From Zizania palustris (taxonomy: Eukaryota > Streptophyta > Magnoliopsida > Poales > Poaceae), in contig JAAALK010000079.1 in the NCBI GenBank assembly GCA_019279435.1, positions 67,962,330-68,026,329 of the forward strand: DNA of 64,000 bases, read 5' to 3'. Both the position numbers and the translations under genes were made by a program. Below the pieces are notes generated by a model. The model did no database searches. It was not told the origin of the DNA and saw nothing but the letters and a program-made list of their open reading frames with translations. The first letter of the stretch is position 1; every line of letters begins with the position of its first letter. Below are positions 20,807 through 33,065 of the stretch, one piece after another.

Positions 20807-23800
20807 ATGAGGGCTCTCGTCTTCTCTGCCGCCGCATTCCTGCCGCGAACTCCGAGCCCCAGCGCGAACCCTAGCCACCGTACGCCTCCTCGCGCGGCGG
20901 CGCTGTCGCGTCACCCTTCTGGCCGTGATGTCGCCGCAGCCGCGGCCGCCGCCACCGGCGACTACTGGAATGCGGGCCACCACCAATATCACGGCGACAG
21001 AGGCGGCAGCGGACGTAAGAGCGCGGCGGGTTCCTACGAGCGCGCGGGTCCCACCGTGCAGTGCGGCGTGGACGTGGTGTCGTGGCGCGAGCGGAGGGTG
21101 TTCGCGTCCGTGGCGGTGGCCGCCGACGTCGACACCGTGTGGCGCGTCATCACCGACTACTAGCGGCTCGCCGATTTCATCCCCAACCTCGTTCACAGGT
21201 TCACAATTTCTCACTCTTAGCATCTCAGCTTCTCAGTTGTCATTGCAAATGTTGCATGTTCATCAATGGTATAATTAGGGAAATTTGTGGGGAACGCAGT
21301 AGGAGGATTCCGTGCGGCGTGGGGGCTGCAGCAAGCTCTGTACTGGCACATCGAGGCGCGCGTCGTTTTGGATCTCCAGGAGGTCCCAGATGCAGTACGT
21401 ACGTGGAGTGACCACCATGACCTCGTTATTGGCTTATTGCTAAGTTGCAAGATCTTAATCGTGATTCATAAGTCTTACAATTTTATGTTTTTCACCATGT
21501 ATAGGTGAGTAGGTACTTAGGTTAGGTGCACACTTGAGCTGAACGCGTGGGAGCATTTGTAGATGTTCAGTTGATTTGGTCCCGTGGCATGAACGTACTT
21601 AGTGGTCAACATTTGCTCTTATCCTGTCTGAATGTGTTGGTTCTTGTGGTCAAACTGTTTTTGATAATGTTACACCATCTCTTTGTTGCTTGTTAGTGGT
21701 ATAAAGTTGAGGTAGTAAATTTAAAGTGGTTCTGATTACTGATGATTCATCTCATTCCCTAGTTATATCATTATATGTTTCCTTATTCAATAGTAACAGT
21801 CACCATTCAGGTTAATGGACGAGAGCTCCACTTCTCCATGGTTGATGGTGTACATTAAGAACTGTGAGGGAAAATGGCCCATCAGATCTGGTCTGAGGTG
21901 GCATATTATGATCACTTACTGTCATGTTTGACATACACCTTCAACGATCACCTAGACCTCTTGGATCTTTCTTACCAGCAATTTATATTTTTGGCGACCA
22001 GATGATGCCCTAATCTAGAAAAAAGAGGCCATTTCTCGGATCCTTATACATATTCATGTTTTAGCTAGCTGAAAAAGTAATTTCAGTTTAGAGGTCTCAC
22101 ATGACATTCTTTGTTTTGTTTTATGACAGGTCATCTAGTGCAATTTTGTTGTATGAAGTTAATGTGATTCCAAGATTTAATTTCCCTGCATTATTTCCTG
22201 AGAGGATTATAAGGTCGGATTTTCCTGTGAATCTTGGAGCATTGGCCTGTAGAGCCGAAAACATATATTTAGGAAATCAGAGACATGGAACTGAAAAATT
22301 TAGTGGTGCAGTCTCCAGGTTTCGTAACATCCGGAATGCAACCAAATAAATGGATGTATGTCTAAATTCTGATAAGTATAAACATGCATCCTATAGTTCT
22401 ATTGTCCTGCATTTTGTTATCTCTAAATAATCTCATAGGGATTTCATCCTCCCCTCCCCTTTTGGCGGTATGTAGGGAAATGAAAATCCATCATTGTGAT
22501 TTTTGGCCATCTCCTTTTTTCTTGTGAACTAGACCAATTGAGTGCAACTTCATTAATCATAAAATATCAAAAATTTGATTTATGCTTTACATGTTCTTGA
22601 TTCTTTGATGAATATGTTGATGAAAGTTGTTTATTATATTTTGGGTAAAATAGAACATTCTAATGTATATTTCAGGTTATATATGATCTTCCATCAAACT
22701 TACGTGTGATCCATGATTATATTGAAAAGGCTGAATCTGATAGCGGTAGTTCCAAAACTAGCTCTTGTGTACAAACAAATACAGGTACTGTTGCAATTGA
22801 TTATTCAAAAGGGAGGCAATCAGAACAAGCATCTGTGTCTTGTTGTTATTCAAGTCCTGTGAAGCAGAGACCAAAAGTCCCACGCCTTCAAAAGGATATC
22901 GGGGTCCTCAAATCTGAATTCAAGAGATTTATTGCAAAATATGGTCAGGATGGCTTCATGCCTAAGAGAAAGCATCTCCGTTTGCATGGAAGGGTGGATA
23001 TTGAGAAGGCACGCATGGGTTGGTTCAGGAGTATAGTCAGTGTAATGAATCTTGCCCTTTCTTATAAAAATCGGAAGCCAAGAGGTTATTGGGATAATCT
23101 GGAGAACTTGCAAACGAGGTAGTAAAAATTACGCCCTTCTCTTGCTGTGTTCTACAGGGCTTCACAATGAAGGATGCTAAAATTGTGACCTGAGATTGCC
23201 AGTAAGAGAAATGATAATGAGCACTCCATTCACCAAATGCCATAATTATGATATATGCTTTCATTCTTCTTTTCATTGAATATGCATGAGAGCTGCATAT
23301 CATTTCATTAAGCAGAAGTATATTCATTCTTTTTGGCACGATCAGTTTACAGCAAGTTAACAGTGACCATTGTCTACAGATCAGGCCATTCCAGAAGGGT
23401 TGGGCCATTGGGGGATGGACCCTGCTTATATGCGAGGTAGAAAGTATTTTGAGAAACCTGGTACTTGATTACTTTTGTCTAGATCAATAGCTATGGTCAA
23501 TTCGGTACTGGTATTTTCTTACTATAGTTTATCTGAAGTTAGACATTATTGAGCTATATAATTAGTCAGTATGACTTTTATCTAGTCAAAATAGCTGAAA
23601 GCCATGTTTGATTGGTGTTTTTGAACAAATTTTTTATCGTGCTTGCCTAAGATACCTGGGACCTTCATTTTTGGGAATGAAAAATATGATCAGTTGTATT
23701 TAATCATTATATTGGAAATTTTGGATTGAGGAGTTGACTACATAGCAACATAGCATTCATGGATGCCAATATGCCATTCCTTTATAACAGGTTGATGGTT

Positions 23801-24162
23801 GTACATCCTTATGGCTTGGGTTCCTATCATACTAGTACCAGTCCTTTCTTTGTCAACCACTCAAAACCTTTCTTTATGAATAAGGTTCATACTTTGTTTT
23901 GTTGTTAATGACTGGATGTTACGACATTGATCGGGCATTGGAAAAATGGGGTGGAGTACAGGAGGTTTCTTGCTTTCTTTTCTCTTGAACTAAGACGACC
24001 TAGAAGGCGGGCCAACTCTGATGACGAGAGAGTAAGGCTGAATCTCCAAATGCCATGACAAATAAGCGTGCAAGCAAGCAAGATAACTCGAATGTTTCTC
24101 CGGACAAACAGAAATGGCTCCTGAAGCTGAAGGATCTGGATGCCAATTGGGTCGAATACTGA
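20807..24162 (+). pseudogene. Decayed START-like (polyketide cyclase/lipid transport) gene
   Basis: Recognisable exons of the plant family with two START-like/COQ10 domains (the At5g08720 type, plastid-targeted). Exon 1 (20807 to about 21198) encodes a transit-like N-terminus and CGVDVVSWRERRVFASVAV, then WRVITDY, where TAG at 21161-21163 replaces an expected Glu codon before RLADFIPNLVHR. The exon near 21298-21392 keeps GLQQALYWHIEARVVLDLQE but lacks about 10 residues before it. The exon at 21811-21894 (VNGRELHFSMVDG) is frameshifted after VDG. About 22130-22349 keeps AILLYEVNVIPRFNFPA. The exons for most of the second domain are missing, because only about 330 bp separate this from 22676-23119 (QRPKVPRLQKDIGVLKSEF; YGQDGFMPKRKHLRLHGRV). 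The exons at 23379-23436 and 23927-24162 (ending KDLDANWVEY, read across shifts) are frameshifted too. It cannot make the full protein. Confidence 0.88.
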
Positions 24163-25925
24163 ATAGGATTTCACTGATACAACCTTTCTCATATATATCA
24201 TCTGGACTTCTCTGAAGAAGGATATGGAAGTCTTGTACAGATAAAATTGATGCACTATGCACAGGCCAAGTTTCTTGCCTATATCACTGTAAGTTTTCCA
24301 TGCAAAAATTGGCCCATTCTATAAAGCGTTCCACAGCTTTTCTTCATTTCTGTCCTTTTCTTCAAAAGAATAATCGAAGTGCTTGGGTCTTTCTGAATGA
24401 CTCCAATTCTATGTAGAACTGCCAACCTAGTTGTTGCAGTCAAATGAAGTGCAGAACTGGTAAAATGGAGTCATAATCCCTCACATGAATGGTAGGACAT
24501 CTCCGAGTGCTTGCATAGGTTCAAAGTTATTCGTTGGTATTTCAGCTTCAGCTCTTGTCGTCCGGACCAAACTCACGGACATTGGAAAGTCATAGATCTA
24601 GTTTCATTGCTTGTGGGTTAGACTAATTTTTCTTGGTCGTTGGTTGTCCACATATAAATATGATTGACCGGGAGGCCTGGAGAAAGCCCACTATGTCAGT
24701 TCACTTGGTGGTGGGTGTCACTATGGAAAAGATCTTTGTTTGCATTGCTCTGATCTTTGTCACAAGTGCCACAAGTTAAACAAATGGAGGCCAAGAAAAG
24801 GACGGTAAGGTGGTCCAATAATGAAAGGACGTGATAGTTCATTTTTATCAAGAAAATGACCAACAGTTTGAGGGTAGGAGAAATTCTGTCTGTAAGCGAT
24901 TGTTTTTTAAACTTATGGTTCATATATCATGATCATCAGTAACTAAGCATGAAAGTACCTAAGAAAAGGAAATGGATGCAGTTTGCAAAAGGAAATTGTT
25001 TAGACAATGACTGTTAATGCAATGATGCAAAAAAAGATGAAAACAACAATGATTGTTAATGCAATGACGAAAACTTCCTTCAGTGGCTGCTTCTGAATGA
25101 ATAACTGAACAAGGAGCAAGACTCAACAGCAGCTGTGCCCTCATAAATCTAGCATTAAACATGTTTCCTCAGCTACTATGCAACTGCAACTGGAAGCTCC
25201 ATGGTGAGTCAGTTATTAGTGATGAAAAATGGTGCAGGGAACTTGGTCTTGTAATGGGGTTTCGTGGGTCCCAATCATTTAATCAAATAAAAGCTGATGG
25301 AGGAGTTTGTTGAAATTTGCTGCACGCATTTTGGTGTATCAGTCTGCCAGATTTCCAATTCCTTGCCCCATATGAAAAGACAGCAGAATTGCAAGTGTAT
25401 ATGGTAACATACACCAATCATATGATGCATCCATCTATCATATCCATATGAGCTGTTTCACCTTGTTTGAAGGTCATGGATATGTCGGGATGTGAACGAG
25501 AACTTCTCAGGAAGTCACTCATACTATTCTCGCCTAAGCATGTTTAACAATAGAGTTCTGAAGAGATTTGGTGCCAGCTAACTCACCTCCGAGTGTTCTC
25601 CTCTACAATCAGACAGGCTACTGCATCTAAATTTGCACTCCATGGAAATTACAGTGCATCGCCTCATTTCAGTTATTTGTACAATTTATAACGCAAATAT
25701 ATTATTAGATTCCATCTAACCTGTTACTTACAAATTGCAAACTGCAAACTGCAGCACTCTGCTCATCAGCAGGCACGTACATATCCTCTGGAGTAAGAAA
25801 GCTGCTTGTATGCTCGACCAAAGCAAAAGCGATCAGCTCAGATGACAGAGCAATTCGTGAGCATTTCCATATTTCGCCGCCTGGAATTTGCTGAGAATTG
25901 AATTGAGAAGAGATCTGCGTGGAGC
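24163..25925. other. Intergenic stretch between pseudogene and lectin kinase
   Basis: AT-rich DNA holding the 3' flank of the lectin kinase gene (right side), a 5S-rRNA-like repeat at about 25450-25592, and a short direct repeat of GTTAATGCAATGA near 25015 and 25055. No gene seen. Confidence 0.5.
25450..25592 (-). mobile_element. 5S-rRNA-derived short retroposon, copy 1
   Basis: On the minus strand this reads as a diverged 5S rRNA: CAGAACTCTATTGTTAAGC, then ATGCTTAGGCGAGAATAGTA and ATGAGTGACTTCCTGAGAAG, followed by TTCTCGTTCACATCCCGACA. The non-5S 3' part (CATGACCTTCAAACAAGGT, shown on the same strand) is shared with copy 2 at 56527-56696. A target duplication and poly-A tail were not found for this older copy. 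Confidence 0.7.
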
Positions 25926-28496
25926 TTACATTGTCATGTATGGCTCCGACGCCAGCAGCGAATGAGACGGCCGGTCGCGGTTCCTGGCCGACGTCGAGCG
26001 CCCTACGGCCATCTCCTGCTGGAACTGGTCCACGCTCGGCGATGGCGTGGGCGCGACCGGCGCCGCCGAGGAAGCAAACGTGGAGGCCACGCTCGTGCTG
26101 CCGCTGCCGCTTCCGGTGGCGGTGGTGGCCGAGGTGAGGCTCAAGAAACTGTCCGATGACTTGGGTGGCGGCGGCCTCTCGAGTTCCATGATTCCTTCCA
26201 GCATCTGAACCACCTTCCCCATCGACGGCCGCTGCGCCGGCTGCTCCTGGATGCACCAGAAGCTCACCTGCAGCGCGCGCTCCAGCTGAGTCATGTCAAT
26301 GTCTTCTCTGGGGAGCTTCCTGTCCATGATGGCAGCGATGTTGCCCTTCTCGTACTCCTCGTATGCCCAGACAGAGAACTTCTTCCGGCCGGTCTCCTCT
26401 GACACGTCGAAGTTGCGGTGGCCACTGACAAGCTCCAGCAAGACCATCCCGTAGCTGTAGACGTCGGACTTGGCCGTGATGGGGAGGTTGGCCAGCCATT
26501 CCGGCGCCAGGTAGCCCCTCGTGCCGCGGACGCTGGTGAGCGTGCGGTGGCGGTGATCCTTGGGGTTGACGAGCTTGGCGAGCCCAAAGTCGGAGACCTT
26601 GGCGTTGTAGTGCTCGTCGAGGAGGATGTTCTCCGGCTTGATGTCGCAGTGCACGATGCAGTCGCGGCACTCCTCGTGCAGGTAGGTGATGCCGCGGGCG
26701 GTGCCGACGGCGACGGCGAACCGCGTGGGCCACGGCATCTTGCCGCCGGGCGCGTCGGCGAAGACGAAGGCGTCGAGCGAGCCGTTCTTCATGAACTCGT
26801 AGACGAGCAGGCGGTGGCGGCCCTCCGAGCAGAAGCCGATGAGGCGGACGAGGTTGAGGTGGTGCGTGCTGCTGATGGTGGCCACCTCCATCCTGAATTG
26901 CTTCTCCCCCTGCTCGATCCCCTCCAGCTGCTTCACCGCCACCACCGTTCTGTTCGCCAGCACGCCGCGGTACACGGCGCCGAACCCACCGGCGCCCAGC
27001 TTCTCCTTGAACCCCTTGGTCGATCGCTGCAGCTCGCGGTAGGAGAACTGCACCGGCGCCCCCGACGCGTACTCCAGCAGCGCGTACTGCGACGACGCCG
27101 CCCCGTACTTGGGGCTGTTCCGGCAGAAGAGCCACCACAGCGCCCACTCGCACAGCACCAGCCCCGACACGGCGCCCAGCACCACCACGGCGACGACCCA
27201 CCCGCGGACGCCGGACGCCCTGTCGGACGACGCCCTGCCGGCGCCGATGGGCGGGTTGGGCTGGCCGGGGAAGCAGACCTTGACGAAGGACGTGCTTGGG
27301 AGCGCCGCCGACTGGTAGGCGCTGACGAAGTTGGACACCTTGAGGAAGCAGAGGCCGGAGCCGTCGGAGAGCGCCGTTGAGGCCACGCAGGAGCTGCCGG
27401 AGAGGCAGTTGAGCCGGCACGCGGTGATGCCGACGAAGAACTGCTCCGTGGTTATCTCCGGCGGGTAGGTGAGGAACTGCGTGTTGTCCAGCTGGAGCAT
27501 GGTGGAGTTGCCGGGGCAGTTCTGGAGCTCGATCTTTCGCTTGCAGCCGCCGCGGGGGTTGGAGGGGGTGCTCAGCTGGAAATTCTCCGATGGGCACTGG
27601 CACACCGGCGACGTGCCGTTGTAGCCGCACACGCCCATGTTGCCGCAGTAGCCGAACACCTGGCACTGGTCCGCCACGGCCGACCACTGCTCCGTCGCCG
27701 TGTTGCTGCCGCGCGCCACGCTGTAGGCGCGGAAGTTACCGTCCGAGTCCAGCCGCACGAACCGCAGCATGTCGCCGCTCTCTCCGTAGTTGCTGCTGTA
27801 CGCCACCACGACGGGGGAGGTCAGCGTGCCGTCGGTGAGCGACACGATGCCGTTGGTCTGCATCACGAGCGTCGGCGAGCTCAGCGTCTTGTTCGCTGTG
27901 AAGGTCGTGTTGTAGCCCTTGTTGAAGTAGGTCACGGTGCCGCCGCCGGTCCACTTGAGGGTGAGGTTGCCGGTGTTCCTGTCGAGGGAGAAGAGATAGG
28001 CGCCGGAGGTGAGGTTCATGCTGGAGGTGAAGTTCTGCGCCATGACCACCGTGTCCGTGGGGTGGTCGAACGACTGCCACAGTGTGGCCGTCGAGTTCTT
28101 GAGCACGAGGTTGCCGCTCTCCTGGAGGGCGGCGGCGGTGACCCCCTGCCCGCCGGTGTTGGACGACCAAAGTACGGCGCCGGATCCGTTGACGAGCTGG
28201 AGGTCACCGCTGGACGACAGGCGGAGCGAGCCCGACGAGTCAACGGCCGCGCCACCGCCGACCGACCAGACAGCCATCCCGCCGGCGTAGGAGATCACGG
28301 CGACGGACAGGGACGGCGAAGTGGTGGAAGGCGTGAAGGAGAGGGAGAAGGTATTGTTTGGGGACGACCACGAGGCCGAGTTAGTCGACGAGAGGGAGGA
28401 GCCCAAAGGCATGTCCGCGCCATGGGACAGGAAAGGCAGGAGCAAGAAGCAGCAGAGGAGAGCAAGATCTCCGGGCTTTCGCCGCAAAGGCGGCAT
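25926..28496 (-). CDS. G-type lectin S-receptor-like Ser/Thr kinase (SD-2 type), intron-less
   Basis: A plasma-membrane receptor-like kinase of 856 residues in one exon, the usual structure for this subfamily (At1g34300 type). Signal peptide 1-26 (LALLCCFLLLPFLSHG). The bulb-type (mannose-like) lectin domain is about 30-150 (LQESGNLVLKNS, TLWQSFDHPTDTVVM). A Cys-rich EGF-like stretch is about 272-300 (CQVFGYCGNMGVCGYNG) and a PAN-like region about 325-410. The transmembrane helix is about 428-455 (GWVVAVVVLGAVSGLVLC). The kinase is about 490-770: glycine loop LGAGGFGAVYRG, Lys in VVAVKQLEG, catalytic loop IVHCDIKPENILL, DFGLAKLV and GTRGYLAPEWL. The Arg before the catalytic Asp is Cys, so it is a non-RD kinase, a class often linked to immune receptors. 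A Ser/Thr-rich tail follows. The ligand is unknown. The ATG at 28496 starts directly before the signal peptide. Confidence 0.95.
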   Translation of the reverse strand: MPPLRRKPGDLALLCCFLLLPFLSHGADMPLGSSLSSTNSASWSSPNNTFSLSFTPSTTSPSLSVAVISYAGGMAVWSVGGGAAVDSSGSLRLSSSGDLQLVNGSGAVLWSSNTGGQGVTAAALQESGNLVLKNSTATLWQSFDHPTDTVVMAQNFTSSMNLTSGAYLFSLDRNTGNLTLKWTGGGTVTYFNKGYNTTFTANKTLSSPTLVMQTNGIVSLTDGTLTSPVVVAYSSNYGESGDMLRFVRLDSDGNFRAYSVARGSNTATEQWSAVADQCQVFGYCGNMGVCGYNGTSPVCQCPSENFQLSTPSNPRGGCKRKIELQNCPGNSTMLQLDNTQFLTYPPEITTEQFFVGITACRLNCLSGSSCVASTALSDGSGLCFLKVSNFVSAYQSAALPSTSFVKVCFPGQPNPPIGAGRASSDRASGVRGWVVAVVVLGAVSGLVLCEWALWWLFCRNSPKYGAASSQYALLEYASGAPVQFSYRELQRSTKGFKEKLGAGGFGAVYRGVLANRTVVAVKQLEGIEQGEKQFRMEVATISSTHHLNLVRLIGFCSEGRHRLLVYEFMKNGSLDAFVFADAPGGKMPWPTRFAVAVGTARGITYLHEECRDCIVHCDIKPENILLDEHYNAKVSDFGLAKLVNPKDHRHRTLTSVRGTRGYLAPEWLANLPITAKSDVYSYGMVLLELVSGHRNFDVSEETGRKKFSVWAYEEYEKGNIAAIMDRKLPREDIDMTQLERALQVSFWCIQEQPAQRPSMGKVVQMLEGIMELERPPPPKSSDSFLSLTSATTATGSGSGSTSVASTFASSAAPVAPTPSPSVDQFQQEMAVGRSTSARNRDRPSHSLLASEPYMTM

Positions 28497-29214
28497 CTTT
28501 CTCCACGGAGGAGCTGACTCCCTGTGATTCCCGTCGGTTTCTTGATTTACAGGGGTAGAAGATACGAACCGCGGAGGCTACAGAGCTTGACTTCCCCCTC
28601 TCATGGCGACCTCTCTCCTCTTGCTGAATCGTTTGGAGTATGTAGTAATTGGGGTCGCAGAATTAGTCTTTGCACGGGGAGGAAGATGCAATTAGGCTTG
28701 GAAGACGCGGTGACCGGGTAGGAGGAGGAAGAAGAGGCGGAGCTGATCTGGTGATGAGGAGGAGAACGTTGAAATGTCAGGGAGCGCGAGAGACAGTGAC
28801 ACACACTGGCCAGCCGCATGCAAATGGATCCACTTGGGTCAAATCGTGTGATTTGTGGACTAATTACTATCATTAATCCAATGGCATACTGTAAGTGATT
28901 ATATACAGCCTGCGTTACTGTTGCACAAGTGGGGAATGAGTGCTCATTCTTTTTTCTGGCACCTCCGTCGGCTCAAAACTGAATATAGATAATGGATAAT
29001 GGATCAAGGCTAGGGGACGGTAATTATTTAAGGAGTTCAAAGGAAGGAATTCAATATTAAAAATCGATAAATATGTTTAAAACAGTTTTTTTCTATACAT
29101 TTTGGAAGCTTTTTATATAGGAAGTTTTAGAAAAACGTGTCGGCTTGACTTCCAGTATTCAACTCCTGGTATCCTTTTAAAAACGAACTACTCCGTACAA
29201 TCAAATTACTACTA

Positions 29215-29420
29215 CTAGAACCTTGCTGTCGTACAATATACTACATTCACTTTATATACTATAAATAAAAATATACTCATAGTTATTATATCAAATAAAT
29301 ATAATATTAAGACATATTATTTGATTGATTTACTAAAACTAACTTGATATTATAATCGCTTGTACATTTTTAATAAAATTTATTAAAATTAAAAAAGTTT
29401 GGTTTATCCGAAATTAAATA
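29215..29420. mobile_element. Degenerate AT-rich MITE-like sequence
   Basis: Contains TACATTCACTTTATATACTA and TTGATTGATTTACTAAAACT, a pattern seen again, in part, at 6890-7110 and 32490-32690. It resembles the interiors of common grass Stowaway/mariner MITEs. Ends and target duplication unclear. Confidence 0.35.
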
Positions 29421-30252
29421 ACTTAAATTAGGTACTTATAACCCTCTTAGTAATAAAATGGATAAATTAATCATTTGCCACCAAAAACTAAGTGTTTCGG
29501 TCGTTTGCGAAAGTTTAGTTTCTAAACTAATGCCATCCAAAAGTTTGCCATTCTCTATTTTACGTCATTTTCATGTTTTTAATTATTTTTAATACATCTC
29601 AATTGATGAAAAGACTTTTTTACTCTTAGTCCATTCCACTTCCTTTTCATTCTCTCTAATAGCTTATTTGGGAGTCCGAAATCCCAATATATTCCGAAAA
29701 TGAGCCAGATTTTAGGTTACCAAATAAATCAAGTGTCGTATTCAATCTCCTTGGGTCTAGTATGGCAGCTCCCCTGCCTGACTCGCTGCTGCCCCCACTG
29801 AGATAGAACTGGATGTGGTTGTGGTTGTTTTTATTGTGTGTATACTAGGCAAATCTTTCTGTAGTGAGGTCATTTGTTGCTGCTTGATGCTTTTGTAAGC
29901 TTACTGATTGCAACATCAATTTCTCCGTTCGATCTGTATCGATGTATTAATTGATTGGAAACGAATCAACAAATGGTGTATTTTAGAAGCCGTCCTGTAT
30001 GGTTTGTCTGAACTCATGTGATTTCAGGCAGATGAACTCCAATACTCCACACTGAATCATTGTAAATGAATCGACCAAAAAAACAGTTTGCATGAAAATA
30101 TTTATTGGAGGTTCTTTTCACCCACATGAATGTCAAGGTACGTTCACAGCAAGAGATAATTGTTTTTTTGTTTGCTGCTCCAAATTTCGCTCTTACTATA
30201 TATAACATATAATCACATCGTTCCTGCAAGACCAACCTTAATACAGCGTTAA

Positions 30253-30444
30253 GGTAGTGTTTAGTTCCCTGTATGAGGAAACGAAATGGTTCAGTTCCTA
30301 ATATGGGGTGATACTGTTGTTTGGTTTGAGGGATGGAGTGGTTCTCTGTAGATGCTGAACCGCGTGGTACTAATTTTTTTAACAAACGAGATGTTTCGAA
30401 TCAGCTTGTTCCATTTCTTGTTATACACCAAACCAAACACTACC
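30253..30444. mobile_element. Tourist-like (PIF/Harbinger) MITE, 192 bp
   Basis: The left end is GGTAGTGTTTAGTTCC and the right end, reverse complemented, GGTAGTGTTTGGTTTGG. It is flanked on both sides by TAA (30250-30252 and 30445-30447), the typical Tourist target. The inverted repeats extend into GAAACGAAATGG-type sequence on both sides. No coding capacity. Confidence 0.75.
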
Positions 30445-30879
30445 TAAATGATCAGCGGCGTTGGGCGGGGGCGTAGCCGTGGAGACGTAAAAGAAGTCAT
30501 TTCGTTCCCATGTGAGATGTATTAAAAATAATTTTAAACATGAAACTGACATATAATATAAAATAGAAGATGTCAAGTTTTTAGATAACATTTAGTACGC
30601 GTCAAATTTTAAGATAACAAATGATCGAAGCAAAAGATGAGATGAGATGAGATCAGTCAAGTTGGTCGAAGCCTCTAGAAAGATTGGGTCGAGATAGAAT
30701 TGCCGCACGCGCACGGTATGCCGTATGTGGCCCGGCCAGGCAGGAATTGCTGCGATCGTCTCGTGTCTAACTCTGGAAGCAATCACAGCCGCCCATGGGA
30801 ATATCGACGGCCTTGGTGAGTGCAGTGTGGGACCCACACACTACCCTCGCGCTGAGCTGGTGTCAGTAAAAAAGGGTGT

Positions 30880-31175
30880 CGGGTTGAATTAACTAAAACT
30901 TAGTAAGTATCGGATTTTTGATATCAATTTGAAAGAAACTAAACATGTATTAATTATACAAATAATTGTAGAATCGAATAATTATTCACAAGATGAAACT
31001 ATTAAGACTAATTAATTTATAATTAACAAATGTTTATTATAGCGTCACATTCGACCGATAATAAATGAATTTTATAAATAATTTATATGTAATGCTATAA
31101 AATAGTATTTAAACATTCAATTTAAAAGATACTAAAGTTTAGGGCCCTAATCAAACGTTACCTAAAGTAACAACG
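30880..31175. mobile_element. MITE-like sequence
   Basis: Contains AACTATTAAGACTAATTAAT and TAGGGCCCTAATCAAACGTT, motifs typical of a very common grass MITE group (GGCCTNGTTTAGTT ends, GACTAATTA core). The left end is degraded and no duplication could be read. Confidence 0.45.
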
Positions 31176-32704
31176 GTGATCTAGTGGGGTGGGCTGGTCA
31201 ACATAGGCGGCTGGCGGCTATACATTTAGCTGTTACCGCCCGTCGCCGGACAACATTGGTAACCGGCTCGTTTTACTATTATTTATTTGATCTGGAAAAC
31301 ATATATTTATATATTTATGAACTTATGGGATGATTTATATATTAGATGTTTGATTGGTTCGTGGGATAAAATATAATACAATATAAGCATGTGATATTGT
31401 GTTTTGTAAATTTAATTATAACGAATGTAACCATTTAATCATTTTCATCACTTCATCCAATACAATAAAAGAATGTTTCTTTATAAAGTTATTTATTCTG
31501 CTTGTCCTCTATAACTAAACATGTGTATATGTGATGGCTACCAAAAACTACATTGGTAAACCTAAACCATGTTCCTTTGTGGCTAATTCTACCGTTGATC
31601 GTTGAATGATATATATGATCCATTCTTTCGATCTCGATCTAATCAACACGAGCAAATAACGATATGGAATTCAGACTTGTTGACGTTGTTATTCCTTTGT
31701 CGATCTAAAATTCCTAGTGTAATTTGTATTATACTAGCTAGCGTCGTAGTAGCATCCAGAATGTGTTGACGGCTGAAATACACAAGGACTAATAAGGAGG
31801 TTATTGTACAGCTATGGCACAGTTTATTTTGTTTGTAATTATTATAATTTAGTTTATAAGTATGGATTATAATAAGTTGATTTATAGTAATATAGAGGAA
31901 AATAAGCTGTGAAAATTCTACAATATCCGCAAAAACAAGGGTGAAGGGTTAAGACTGAGTGTAAGATAAACAGTGAATGATTTCTATAAAAGTGTATTGT
32001 GTATTTTAGTTTTTCTAGAATAAAAAATAGTTTTCACCAACTTATTAGTAGATGGGTAAAAATTATAATAAGTTGATACAATAAATTGACAATTTATTTA
32101 CATATTTAATTAATAATGTATGTTGTTATAATTTTAAGATGAAACGTACCTGCACACGTATCAAGTAAAATGTGTGCCAAGGGAATTGAAGGGTGGGAAG
32201 ACAACACTTCTGGCCTGGGTAAAATACTACTCCTACTATAGCAGACACAAGTCAGAATTGACGACCAGAATCTGTCAAAAAAAAAAAAAAGAATTGACGA
32301 CCAGAACAACAACGCAGAGGTCAGGCGAGGAAGCGGAAGGAAGGAGGGGAGCAGTAGCAGCAGGAGGCAGGAGCACGGCAGCTACATGAACTCCACTTGA
32401 GTTGAGCCAGCCAAAGTGACCAAGGCATGCAGTTGGACATGAACTCCACTTGAGTTGAGGCCGCCTCATCGCCTCACCTTTGCACGCTTATTTCCTTCGC
32501 TATCTATACATTTAATTAGTTTTATAAAAATATATTGACTATTATAATATCAAATTAGTTTTAATTAAATTAAACATTATATATATATATATTAATATTG
32601 TATGTTTAAGTATTGTAATGTTAACATGTTTTTTACTTAAATGTGATTAAATTTTAAAAAATAACTTAGAAAAACAAACTTACTTGTAACGTGAAACGGA
32701 TTAA

Positions 32705-33065
32705 GAGCATCTCTAATAGACTTCCTAAATTTTAGTCCCTAAATCATATATAGGGATCATTCTAAACTCCATCTCTTCCTAAAAATTAATTAATCTACAA
32801 CAGTTTCCCTATAATCTCAATTCCTATTTTTTAAAATCTTACAAATATGATCTATAATATGTAATAATTTTATGTAAAACTATAATGCATTCAAATATGT
32901 GTATCATCCAACTTATAACAACACATAAGAAGAAAAATAATGCACATGCAAGAAAAATATATGTACAAATGAAAATAGGGATTTGCTAAACTAATTCTAT
33001 ATTTGAGAGAGATGAATGATGATTTAGGGAATGGATTAGGAAAATGACTCATTTAGGGGAACTCT
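32705..33065. mobile_element. Possible hAT-type MITE
   Basis: Starts GAGCATCTCTAATAGACTTC, a common start of grass hAT MITEs (GAGCATCTCCAA). Ends near ATTTAGGGGAACTCTTGGACC. The inverted-repeat match is weak, so the call is tentative. Confidence 0.3.

Noticed and set aside
25489..25592. Functional 5S rRNA gene
   Set aside because: Too diverged and single-copy, and it carries a non-5S tail shared with another insertion. Explained better as a retroposon.
26296..27687. 463-codon GC-rich frame on the minus strand, and a 320-codon frame on the plus strand (26418-27380)
   Set aside because: Alternative frames of the lectin kinase exon. Arg/Ala/Gly-rich composition comes from the GC bias at third positions, and no domain is visible.
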